DNA of 64,000 bases from Scolanthus callimorphus (GCA_033964015.1 CM066914.1:31665492-31729491); one strand, 5' to 3'. Counted from the first letter of the stretch, positions 35,182 to 44,517 are shown. The notes: generated from the letters alone by a model not told the origin. Program-made: numbers and translations.

Positions 35182-35477
35182 TGTTTCCTTAGCCACCGTG
35201 AATCACCAAGGTTTCAAATACCATAATGTGTTTATTAACGGAATGTTCGAAATCTGTGTAATAATATACAGTATTAATGTTTAGGTTACTGTAAGTTACA
35301 TCAAATATAAGTCAAATGCAAATGAAATAAGGATATTTACCCGTTGGTGTCTGTAAGTTGATGCGGCAGCTAGGAAAAGTTATGTTGTTCTGATTACATC
35401 CATTATTTACGTCATTATGAATAGATTTGTCACGGATACTGTCACGCAACATCGAATATCGTTGATTAGACGATACA
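35182..35477 (-). repeat. BEL-2 5' LTR
   Basis: It matches 29138-29433 base for base as far as I can read. It is bounded on the right by AGCCC, which continues directly into the 9-mer array. The apparent frame running from the array into the LTR at 35312-35839 is not a gene. Confidence 0.95.
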
Positions 35478-36002
35478 AGCCCTAACAGCCCTAACAGCCC
35501 TAACAGCCCTAACAGCCCTAACAACCCTAACAGCCCTACAGCCCTAACGGCCCTAACGGCCCTTACAGCCCTTACAGACCTAACAGCCCTAACAGCCCTA
35601 ACAGCCCTAACAGCCCTAACAGCTTTAACAGCCCTAACAGCCCTAACAGCCCTAACAGCCCTAACAGCCCTAACAGCCCTAACGGCCCTAACGGCCCTTA
35701 CAGCCCTTACAGCCCTAACAGCCCTAACGGCCCTAACGGCCCTAACAGCCCTAACAGCCCCTAACAGCCCTAACAGACCTAACAGCCCTAACGGCCCTAA
35801 CAGCCCTAACGGCCCTAACAGCCCTAACAGCCCTAACAACCCTAACAGCCCTAACAGCCCTACAGCCCTAACAGCCCTAACGGCCCTTACAGACCCAACA
35901 GCCCTAACAGCCCTAACAGCCCCAACAGCCCTAACAGCCCTAACAGCCCTAACAGACCTTACAGCCCTTACAGCCCTAACAGCCCTAACCTACCTAACAG
36001 AC
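35478..36002 (+). repeat. 9-bp telomere-like array in RC-C
   Basis: CCCTAACAG units with CCCTAACGG, CCTTACAG and ACCTAACAG variants. The irregular junction AACAACCCTAACAGCCCTAC (35521-35540) is shared, in inverse, with the right arm of the 19287-26822 foldback, so both arrays come from one source. The array sits between two copies of CAAGGGAACACGCTAAGACA (29107 and 36009), i.e. between units of the 128-bp repeat. Confidence 0.93.
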
Positions 36003-36790
36003 CTCCTCAAGGGAACACGCTAAGACAACCATACTTGGGATATTTTGTCTATGCCACAAGGGGGGTGCTGTAACCCGGACACGTGATGTGACGTCATCGA
36101 TGACGTCATCAGTGATTGAAAAATGAATATCTCGTGAAGGGAAGACTCTAAGACAACCAAACTTTGGTAGTGTAGTCTAGGTCACCAGGTGAGCAAAATG
36201 AAGTGGTCACGTGATATGACGTCATCAATGACGTCATCTATGCTTCAAAAATGAATATCTCGTGAAGGGAAGACTCTAAAACAACCAAACTTTGGTAGTG
36301 TAGTCTAGGCCACCAGATGAGCGAAATGAGGAGGTCACGTGATGTGACGTCATCGATGACGTCATCTATGCTTAAAAAATAATATCTCGTGAAGGGAAGA
36401 CTCTAAAACAACGAAACTTAGGTAGTGTAGTCTAGACCACCAGATGAGCGAAATAAAGTGGTCACGTGATATGACGTCATCGATGACGTCATCTATGCTT
36501 GAAAAATTAACATCTCGTGAAGGGAAGACTGTAAAACAACCAAACTTGGGTAGTGTAGTCTAGACCACCAGATGAGCGAAATGAAGTGGTCACGTGATAT
36601 GACGTCATCGATGACGTCATCTATGCTTAAAAATGAATATCACGTGAAGGGAAGACTCTAAAGCAACCAAACTTGGGTAGTGTAGTCTAGACCACCAGAT
36701 GAGCGAAATGAAGTGGTCACGTGATATGACGTCATCGATGACGTCATCTATGCTTGAAAAATTAACATCTCGTGAATGGAAGACTCTAAA
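36003..36790 (+). repeat. 127-128 bp tandem array rich in CRE and E-box sites
   Basis: Six units repeat with starts of CTCGTGAAGGGAAG-type words at 36131, 36259, 36386, 36514, 36641 and 36769. Each carries GTCACGTGATATGACGTCA followed by ATCGATGACGTCATC, giving one CACGTG and two TGACGTCA palindromes per unit. A further divergent unit with CTCCTCAAGGGAACACGC starts at 36003 and another lies left of BEL-2 near 29100. It is part of the RC-C body. Confidence 0.92.
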
Positions 36791-36891
36791 GCAACCATAT
36801 AAACCATGTACACATGGGAATCCCTTTTATTCACATAGAAAATTTTATAACCAGGAGCTCCGCTTTTAGCCAGTGGCTAAATCTATATATT

Positions 36892-39798
36892 ATGGCGAGA
36901 CATGAAAATAGATCAAGAGCCTGATGTGTATGTCATGGAACGGGTAAACATGGGCGACTCTCCTGCACCGGCTATCAGCACAGAGGCCATTTACAAGACG
37001 GCAGACCGTTTTCAAGACGACAGTGCAGCCGCTGCACAACTCCTCAAGAAGTCAAGCTATGTTGATGATTTGATTGATTCGTTTCCCACCAAGAGTGACG
37101 CGTTGAATACTGCTAGAGAAGCAGAGGCGATGCTGGATAAAAGAGGGTTCAAGGTTAAGTGCTGGCAACTCAGCGGAGAGCATTGCGCGCGACAAGGCGA
37201 AGGCCTCCTGGAAGAACACGTGAGGCAGGACGGTGATTCTTCGCCAAGTAAGCCCCGATGTATGCTTAAAGGGAAAGAGTGAGATCTACGTGTTCTTGGA
37301 GTAGGATGGCAACCCGTCAAGGATGCCATAGTCTATCATGTCAGCCTGAACTTCAGCAAGAAGAAGAAGGGAGTGCATATTGAACCTGACCTGATCAAGT
37401 CTGAAGTACCAAAGTCACTTCCCATTGTTCTAACCAAGAGAATGGTTCTGGGACAAGTAATGAAGATATACGACCCCTTAGGATTTGTTAGTCCATTCAC
37501 GCTGATTGGAAAAGTGCCGATGAGAGAGACCTGGATGCGAAACATCGGATGGGATGATCAACTTCCAGACGACCTGCGAGGCAAATGGTCAGATTTCTTC
37601 AGCAACATGTTCCAGCTGGAGAATCTGGAACTAGACCGATGCGTTCGCCCTCCTGAAGCCGAGGGAAAGCCTTGGCTTATCATCCTCAGCGACGGAAGTG
37701 ACTCGGCGTATGGATTCGCTGCTTACGTCCGATGGCGGCTACAAGATGGAGGCTACTCTTGCCGACTCATCATGGCAAAGTGTCGTATCGCCCCTGTAAC
37801 CAAGCTCTCTACTCCCCAAATGGAGCTCAATGCAGCGGTAATATCCAAGAGAGGCCGCAAGGTCATCGAGAAGGAGATGCGACTCGAATTCGAGAATGTT
37901 ATGCAGATAGTTGACTCGGAGACGGTGCTAAACATGCTTAACAAGACCAGCACTCGATTCAAGGTTATGAAGGAGTCAGAGTTGGCGAGATCCAAGCCAC
38001 GACGGAGGGCGACATGTCTTGCTGGGCATGGATGTCAGGGAAAGACAACACGGCTGATTGGCTGACGCGTGGCCGGTCGCCGGAAGACCTCCACAAGGAT
38101 TCCCATTGGTGGAAAGGTCCCCCAGTCCTTAGCAGGCCCATTGAAGAATGGGGACTAAAGTTTGGCCTACAACACGATGGCCCTTTACCCGGTGAGAAGA
38201 AGATCAGCGCTACAAATATCGCGAAGGCGAGCGAGGCAGATACCCCCCTGATCGACTACAAGCGCTTCAGTGACATCAACCGAGTTATATGGATTGTTGC
38301 AAGACTCAGGGGAATCGCTATGAAGAAGTCGTTTGCCGGAGGGAGGTGTGCGTTCATCAATGCTCAAGACTTGAAAGAGGCTGAAGACTTTGTCGTGAAG
38401 GATATCCAAAAGTCGCTGGAGAGTGAGATGATGAAGACCACCCACAAGGGCGGCAAGGGTGGACGGTACCACAGACTTCAACCCCCGGTGGATGAAGATG
38501 GCTTCTGGGTCATAGGGAAGCGTTTGAAGAGGTTCAACGCCATGACGCCAGATTCGAGATGTCAGAAGCTGTTCCCAGCTAGTCACCGTGGAACACGCCT
38601 GTTTATGGAACGTGCTCATCGTGCTGGACACAGAGGACGTGACGCCACACTCGCACGATTCAGACAGTATTTCTGGGTCACACATGGTGGTAAGATGGCG
38701 ATGTCAGTCAGGAAGAATTGTCAGTTGTGCAAGCTACGAGAAGCAAGTTGTTTGCAACAAGAGATGGGTCCGCTGCCAGAGGCGCGACTACGACCGGCTC
38801 CTGCGTTTAACAGTGTGATGCTTGACTTGTTTGGTCCATACCCTGTCCGAGGAGAAGTACAGAAGCACACAAGTGGAAAGGCTTAAGGCGTCATCTTTAC
38901 AGATCTTACCATGAGAGCAATACACATAGAGGCAGTATATGGATATGACACAAGCTCGTTCTTGATGGCTCTAAGCAGATTTGCTAGTGTTCGTGGTTGG
39001 CCTGAAACGATCTATAGTGATCCCGGCTCGCAGCTGGTCGGAGCAGATCGTGAGCTGAAGGAGGCTTGGCAGAGTATAGACAGAAGTGTGCTACAGAAGG
39101 ATGCTGCGGATAAAGGTCTGACCTGGGTGTTCGGCCCTGCAGACAGCCCCTGGAATCAAGGAGCGGTGGAGGCGCTCGTGAAGAGTGCGAAGCGAGCAGT
39201 CCATTTTGCAGTGCATAATCAGCGTTTATCAGTCCCGGAGTTTCAGACGCTGTGCAGCGAAATTTCCAATCTGTTGAACGAGCGACCCATCGGTAATCTA
39301 CCAAGTGCTGACTCTGATGTGAACGTCCTGACGCCCAACAGTCTACTCTTGGGTCGTGCAACAGCTGTCAACCCATTAGGATGGCAACCCACCGGATTAC
39401 CAACATCCACGAGATATCGACTTGTTCAAGCCATCACCGACGAGTTCTGGAGGAAGTGGACGGAACTTTACGCCCCGACATTGGTAGTGCACAAGAAGTG
39501 GAACACCACCCACCGTAACCTCTTACCAGGAGATATCGTTATCGTCGCGGACAAGAACACCCTGCGTGGCGAATATCGTCTTGCTGAGGTCAAGGACGTG
39601 TTTCCAGGCAATGATGGCAAGGTCCGGCAGGTGACTGTCAGGTACAAATGCTACAAGGTCGGTGAAAGTGTAAGGAAGTACAGTGGCGCAAGAGACATCA
39701 CCGTCTCCCGGAGCGTGCATCGTCTTGCGTTATTGGTACCCGTGGACTACAATGCTGATCAAGTAGAGGACGAGTTCAAGAAAGAAATTGGACTCTAA
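36892..39798 (+). pseudogene. BEL-1 RT C-terminal half, RNase H, integrase
   Basis: The RT resumes with the fingers/palm region and the active site YVDD (37058-37069). TGA at 37280-37282 interrupts the frame, which stays open afterwards through the RNase H region (KIYDPLGFVSPF, ILSDGSDSAYG). A shift near 37965 moves the coding to the frame starting before 38014. TAA at 38884-38886 interrupts the integrase. The DDE residues remain visible: Asp in MLDLFGPY (38824), Asp in YSDPGSQ (39019), Glu in GAVEALVKS (39172), with an HHCC part near 38604-38740. A DUF5641-like tail (FWRKWTELYAPT) ends at 39798. All domains are present but the reading frame is broken, so it is a non-functional copy. Confidence 0.9.
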
Positions 39799-39898
39799 TA
39801 AGTCGTAGGTTCAAGTCGTTTATTGACAGTGACATTCGTTACAGTTTATAAGTAGTTATTGCAGTGTCGCGATCGCAGCGACACTCCCCCCCTCCCGG

Positions 39899-40227
39899 TG
39901 TACCGGAACCGGAAACTAATTGTAAATCGCGCGATCGAACATAAGCGGTCAGCGGTAATTCAGGGGAGAGTAATGGCGGCCCCCATGTACGAGGCGGTTG
40001 TTTGTAGTTTGCAAGAGACCAAAGTGTAAGTATTTTCTCGTTTTTTCATTTTCATTTGTGAATCGGAGGCAGGAGAAATGATTGTAAACATACTATTTGT
40101 AATTTACACTTCAGGTTTCACCGATTTTCGTTCGATATCTGTTTGATGTCATTAAAATTGTCGCGTTGAAACGAAGTTTGTTCTCGTCACGTGTATACCG
40201 CCCCAGCAAAACGTACAACCCGCCACA
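39899..40227 (+). repeat. BEL-1 3' LTR
   Basis: 329 bp, differing from the 5' LTR by one T in a T run. It is followed by ATGAG. The bases before it contain a palindrome GTGTCGC-GATCGCA-GCGACAC (39864-39884) and a C-rich run, not a purine tract. Confidence 0.93.
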
Positions 40228-40785
40228 ATGAGTTATAATTCACAATCTAAGACTTTGCGCTTTGAGAACGACGAATAAGTAATGTTTGACTAGTGGAATC
40301 TATATTTGTCAGAACGAAGAATAAGTCAGAAATATTTGTCAGAACGAAGAATAAGTTATATTATCGACAACTGAAAGGAACTTGTTTATAAATGCTGTGA
40401 GACGCTAGTCAGCAGCGTGTGTTTATAAATGATGTGAGACGCTAATCAGCGCGTGATTTGGATTAGTTTGCGCTTTGAGAACGAGGAATAATTGTAGGAC
40501 TAGTGGAACCCATATTGGTCAGAATAAAGGTAAGTTAAAGTATGCGGCACGTTAATGTTGTGATTTTACTAGTCCAATGCATATTTGTCAGAAGAATAAG
40601 TTATCACAATCACAGACTTTGCGCTTTGAGAACGACGAATAAGTAATGTTTGACTAGTGGAATCCATATTTGTCAGAACGAAGAATAAGTGATATTATGG
40701 ACAACTGAAAGGAACTTGTTGATAAATGATGTGAGACGCTAGTCAGCAGCGTGATTTGGATTAGTTTGCGCTTTGAGAACCTAAA
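40228..40785 (+). repeat. Degenerate tandem repeat domain (right part)
   Basis: Continues the domain of 8291-9240 after the BEL-1 insertion, with the same words (GACTAGTGGAATCCATATT, CTTTGAGAACGA, GACGCTAGTCAGC). It leads directly into the inverted minisatellite array. No gene. Confidence 0.8.
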
Positions 40786-41650
40786 AATCCTTAAGGCCCT
40801 TTTTCAATGTAGTTGAGACAAGGATCCTAAAAATCCTAAAAGTGCTCTTTGGGAAACCTAAAAATCCTAAGAAAACTTAAAAAACCTAAAAATCCTAAAG
40901 GGCCTCTATCCATGTAGTAGAGACAAGGATCCTAAAAATCCTAAAAGTATTGTTTAGGAAACCTAAAAATCCTAAGAATCCTAAAAAAGCTAAAAATCCT
41001 AAAGGGCCTGTATCCATGTAGTAGAGACAAGGATCGTAAAAATCCTAAAAGTATTGTTTAGGAAACCTAAAAATCCTAACAATCCTAAAAAACCTAAAAA
41101 TCCTAAAGGCCCTCTATCCATGTAGTAAAGACAAGGATCCTAAAAATCCTAAAAGTATTGTTTAGGAAGCCTAAAAATCCTAAGAATCCTAAAAAACCTA
41201 AGAATCCTAAAGGGAGCATAAGTTATGATTTTTAGGATATCTTTAGGTCTTTAGTTAGTAGACACAAGGATCCTAAAAATCCTAAAAGTGTTGTTTAGGA
41301 AACCTAAAAATCCTAAGAATCCTAAAAAAGCTAAAAATCCTAAAGGGCCTCTATCCATGTAGTAGAGACAAGGATCCTAAAAATCCTAAAAGTATTGTTT
41401 AGGAAACCTAAAAATCCTAACAATCCTAAAAAACCTAAAAATCCTAAAGGCCCTCTATCCATGTAGTAAAGACAAGGATCCTAAAAATCCTAAAAGTATT
41501 GTTTAGGAAGCCTAAAAATCCTAAGAATCCTAAAAAACCTAAGAATCCTAAAGGGAGCATAAGTTATGATTTTTAGGATATCTTTAGGTCTTTAGTTAGT
41601 AGACACAAGGATCCTAAAAATCCTAAGAAAACTAAAAACCTAAAAATCCT
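40786..41650 (-). repeat. Minisatellite array (CCTAAAAATCCTAAA words), right arm
   Basis: This is the reverse complement of the unit at 6612-8290. A block of about 341 bp is duplicated nearly unchanged (AAAGGGCCTGTATCCATG at about 40999 against AAAGGGCCTCTATCCATG at about 41341; the AGCATAAGTTATGATTTTTA word at about 41215 and again at about 41556), indicating recent unequal exchange or replication slippage. Confidence 0.88.
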
Positions 41651-41845
41651 ATAAAGCCAGCCCATTTCTGGACAAAAGTGGAACGAGGTTCTGGTAGTAG
41701 AGGAGGAGGCTCAAGACATTGGTGACCAAGCTAGCTGCCCTAAAGAGGTACTTGATGTGTCACTTGCCGATGATGAAGTGATAGACTTGAGTGACAATAC
41801 AAGGATGTGTCAACGGAGCTCTGAATAATACTTCACCCGAAGCAA

Positions 41846-42367
41846 GTGATGACATACAGTGGCATGACCCTCCCAGTGGCAGACACAAGTGAACAGGAAA
41901 AAGTGCAAAGTGCAACTGTTACCAACACTACGTCCAATATACAAAGCCGACTTGGAAAGGCCTTAGAAGTTGTTTTTGGGCCAACTCTGGAAGTTCGGAG
42001 CCTTTACACAAAGCACCGCCGACTCAAGGAATTGTCAAAACATAATTGCAGGGATCGTCATTTAGAGAGCATGCACAAAGATGAGCTTGCTAGGGTACAA
42101 AGTCAGGTCCTCATCCAGAGTAGAGAGCTAGAGAAGGATTATGTTAAATGGGAAAAAGGACACACACTCAGAAATGGTTTTGCATCACCATCACTAGGGG
42201 GAACAACCTCTGATCAAACTGGATCACAGTTAATGAAGAAATTAAAGTATGCTGAGGCCCTCCTGAAACAATGGAAAATGAATTTCACGGTGTTATCCCA
42301 ATCTGGTGTATCAGCAGATTCAGCGTCTTTACCATCACGAGGTTCACCCTGTGCCAACCAAGTCTGA
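41846..42367 (+). CDS. Unrecognised ORF, possible gene remnant
   Basis: I do not recognise this 173-residue frame. It is polar and largely helical (EVRSLYTKHRRLKELSKHN, then a Lys/Glu-rich stretch) with no visible membrane segment. Upstream, 41694-41828 is also open in another frame with an acidic composition (VVEEEAQDIGDQ, DDEVIDLSD) and ends in TAA. The two could be one gene with a frame break or a removed intron. The first ATG of the frame is near 41847. Directly downstream are three histone-type 3' stem-loops (42416-42488). It could be a processed host pseudogene, a captured gene fragment or a mobile-element ORF. Confidence 0.35.
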   Translation: MMTYSGMTLPVADTSEQEKVQSATVTNTTSNIQSRLGKALEVVFGPTLEVRSLYTKHRRLKELSKHNCRDRHLESMHKDELARVQSQVLIQSRELEKDYVKWEKGHTLRNGFASPSLGGTTSDQTGSQLMKKLKYAEALLKQWKMNFTVLSQSGVSADSASLPSRGSPCANQV

Positions 42368-42415
42368 TGTGAAGAATGAAAAGCTTTCAAGAACACAGAC
42401 CTGGCAAGAACCAAC

Positions 42416-42493
42416 AGCTCTTTTCAGAGCTACAAGAATAAAAAGCTCTTTTCAGAGCTACTACAAACAAACGGCTCTTTTGAGAGTCACCCA
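42416..42493 (+). promoter_or_regulatory. Three tandem histone-type 3' stem-loops
   Basis: AGCTCT-TTTC-AGAGCT occurs at 42416-42431 and again at 42444-42459. GGCTCT-TTTG-AGAGTC follows at 42473-42488, succeeded by ACCCA. All have a 6-bp stem and 4-nt loop beginning TTT, the geometry bound by stem-loop binding protein at metazoan histone mRNA ends, where the consensus stem starts with GG and is followed by ACCCA. The third copy fits best, with one G-T pair. No histone coding sequence was found nearby. Confidence 0.55.
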
Positions 42494-42537
42494 AATTTAC
42501 AAAAGTCATGGGCATGCTTCTATTATTAAAAAGGCCA

Positions 42538-42694
42538 ATTTATTATATAAACATCAGTGAAATAAACTGATGCTTATATAATAAACAGAACATTACATGG
42601 CCGCTTGGAGATAGGAATTTTATCTTCTCGTGTTAAAATTTAAAATAAATTTTCAACACTCGAAGATAAAATTCCTATCTCCAGGCGGCTGTAA
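42538..42694. repeat. Two adjacent hairpin elements
   Basis: The first (42538-42584) pairs TTTATTATATAAACATCAGT with its near complement ACTGATGCTTATATAATAAA. The second (about 42592-42694) pairs ATTACATGGCCGCTTGGAG and GATAGGAATTTTATCTTC with their complements ending GGCGGCTGTAAT. Both are MITE-like foldbacks with no coding content. Confidence 0.75.
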
Positions 42695-43386
42695 TATCCT
42701 CTATATAAGACTTAACTTATGTTGCACCAAAATCAATAAGCAATGCTTACCCTGTTTAGATCATAAATTTTCTATGATACAAGTAAAATAAGCATGCACA
42801 CATTAAAAACATTTCGGCCAGCAGTGTATTTTGCATCCAACCAATACATTTTTGCAATTCTAAGGTAATTATTTTCTCGCAGCACCATTTTCTCATAAGC
42901 TTAAAAGCGAAATTTTTTTTTAGTCATTAAGAGGGCTTTGCACTAACGTTCACCTGAAGGTTGCAAAATCATTTTTTTGTTAAATCTCTCAAAATTGGCT
43001 CATCAAAAGGGTTTTGGTCACAGCCTCGAATGATATAAGTTTTAGATCCATCGGATTTTTATTTTGGTCAAATTGCACGAACATCGAAAATTTGCCCAAC
43101 TTCCGGTTTTAGAGCGTGATTTTACCGTTCCCACAAAAAGACTAAAAATACCTAAATTTCCAGCTCGTGGTGGCAAACAAATTTCAGAACCCAAAAGCAG
43201 ACATAATTTCGAACATCTGGAGTTGTTTTGTATTATCGTAAGACAAATAAAGAATATTTTACAGATATTTTAATGTTTTACGTTTTTCCCCTTGTTTCAC
43301 AAGGCCCAAGTTCGATGAGCTATTTCGCCAAGGTTACATCGAAAACTAGACAATAATTATATAACGGTGAAGAGTAATACCCTTTA

Positions 43387-44399
43387 GTATATACCAGCTC
43401 GGCAACCTCCTAAGAACGACCAATTTGATTGGTTTAGAGTCTCGGAATCTGAGACATTATTTACCTCCGAAACAGTAGATATTGTGTTGGCAAGCAAATT
43501 TCATGTAGAGGCGAAGAAATGTCAGTCAACAAAACTAAAGAAGCAACAAATTAGATTTCTTTGTCTCAAAATCGGTCTCTCTGGATTTAATATGTCTCAC
43601 AAATCGTCTGAGCATTGTTTGTGAAAAACACGCTTGCACTGTGAAACCCGAGTTGAAAAACTTTAGCTGGCAAAGCATGAATGAAAATTCTTTTTCGGCA
43701 TGTACTTTCCCTTTATTTATTTGACAAAAATCAAAATTATAATCTACAATATGTCGAGAAAATACAGTCGAAAGAGCTAATTTTCAAAGTACCTGAGGAT
43801 GGTTTGTGTCTTGCAACGACTGATCGGCAGCTTTCTTGTAGTTTTTTTGCGAGCGAACTGTCCGCCACAAAGGAAACTTCTGTTAGTAGTTAGTTATCCT
43901 TCTTCTTGCCTGATGATAACCCCATAAAGCCTTTTCATAAGGTTTCGTGTAGTTGTTTTATCCTGCTAAATCGTTTTCCCCTCAAATATCCAGTGTTTAC
44001 GGTGTTTGCTCACTCCATTTTTCCAGCAAACTAAGAATTACTTGTGCAACGAGTGGCTGCCGACAAATAATTTTCATCTCGGAAACTTTTGGCGAATTGC
44101 TTACAAATGCTCTCCAATTTGCAGCTATGTTCCTTCTTGAATTGAAATGATGCAATATATTGCTCGCTACATGTCCAAATGTGTTGAAAATCCCTTGAAT
44201 TGTCCACTTTGTTCCGCAGCTTTTCGAAGTAAATGCTTGCAAACTTTCTAGAGCTGTCAAAATCGACCAAAACGTGCTTATGCAAATCACCTATAAAGTT
44301 TGCGTGAGTTTTGTCACGCACGCAGTTTTAAAACGCTAACACAACTTTTCTTATTGTTTTCCGACTGAAAATTCGGCAGGTTGCCTTGCTGGTATATAC
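43387..44399. mobile_element. Inverted-repeat element inserted in the palindrome's left arm
   Basis: The ends GTATATACCAGCTCGGCAAC and GTTGCCTTGCTGGTATATAC are inverted with two mismatches. TA lies on both sides, suggesting a TA duplication. The corresponding place in the other arm (45570-45580) is uninterrupted. No transposase is visible inside. Confidence 0.65.
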
Positions 44400-44404
44400 T
44401 AAAA

Positions 44405-44517
44405 CACTTATTCTATTTCAATTTCGGTGGATAGTGGCTTTAGGAATATTTACCTCGAGCCTGCGGCTCTCGGTAAATATTCTGCCACTATCCACCTCAA
44501 TTGAAATAGAATAAGTG
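44405..44517. mobile_element. Hairpin MITE of 113 bp
   Basis: CACTTATTCTATTTCAATT and the following GGTGGATAGTGGC, GAATATTTACC pair with their complements around a centre CTCGAGCCTGCGGCTCTCGG. The arms match over nearly the full length. It adjoins the previous element, so the arm was hit twice or by a composite. Confidence 0.75.

Larger units (their letters stand above)
29138..35477 (-). mobile_element. BEL/Pao LTR retrotransposon BEL-2, nearly intact
   Basis: LTRs at 35182-35477 (5', minus sense) and 29138-29433 (3') are 296 bp each and read identical. The 5-bp target duplication AGCCC flanks them (29133-29137 and 35478-35482). A purine tract GGCGGGGGAG (29434-29443, minus strand) precedes the 3' LTR. 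The internal region encodes gag, protease, RT, RNase H and integrase in two frames overlapping by 121 bases. One frame change near 31905-31915 is the only lesion seen. It lies inside the 9-mer array of RC-C, so it is among the youngest insertions here. It belongs to a BEL lineage distinct from BEL-1. Confidence 0.95.
28731..36891 (+). mobile_element. Helentron-like element RC-C inserted in BEL-1 RT
   Basis: The 5' end is AGCGGAGCTCC plus a 10-bp hairpin TGCGCGGGCC-GAA-GGCCCGCGCA (28742-28764). The 3' end is GGAGCTCCGCT, hairpin TTTAGCC-AGT-GGCTAAA and TCTATATATT ending at 36891. Deleting it restores an unbroken RT codon series across 28730/36892, with no target duplication. The body contains a CGTC microsatellite, a 127-128 bp tandem array and a 9-mer array, and is enlarged by BEL-2; without BEL-2 it is about 1.8 kb. 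Internal tandem arrays are typical of HINE/DINE-1 elements. It is non-coding apart from BEL-2. Confidence 0.87.
9241..40227 (+). mobile_element. BEL/Pao LTR retrotransposon BEL-1, split by nested insertions
   Basis: Two LTRs (9241-9568 and 39899-40227, TG...CA) are flanked by a 5-bp target duplication ATGAG (9236-9240 and 40228-40232). Between them lie gag, an aspartic protease, reverse transcriptase, RNase H, integrase and a C-terminal DUF5641-like tail, all of BEL/Pao type. Two rolling-circle-like insertions (11823-27272 and 28731-36891) expand it to 31 kb; without them it is about 7.4 kb, a normal BEL length. Nonsense codons at 10862, 37280 and 38884 and frame breaks near 9900, 28620 and 37965 make this copy non-functional. 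The sequence before the 3' LTR is pyrimidine-rich rather than a normal polypurine tract. Confidence 0.93.

Noticed and set aside
35312..35839. Frame running from the 9-mer array into the BEL-2 LTR
   Set aside because: It crosses an LTR boundary and consists of array translation plus LTR sequence; not a gene.
36003..36790. CRISPR-like array
   Set aside because: Units are continuous tandem repeats without unique spacers, in a eukaryotic context and inside a mobile element.
9241..40227. One large 31 kb giant element such as a Maverick/Polinton
   Set aside because: The ends are BEL LTRs with a 5-bp duplication, and the extra length is explained by nested insertions with exact footprints; no polymerase B, packaging ATPase or capsid frames are present.
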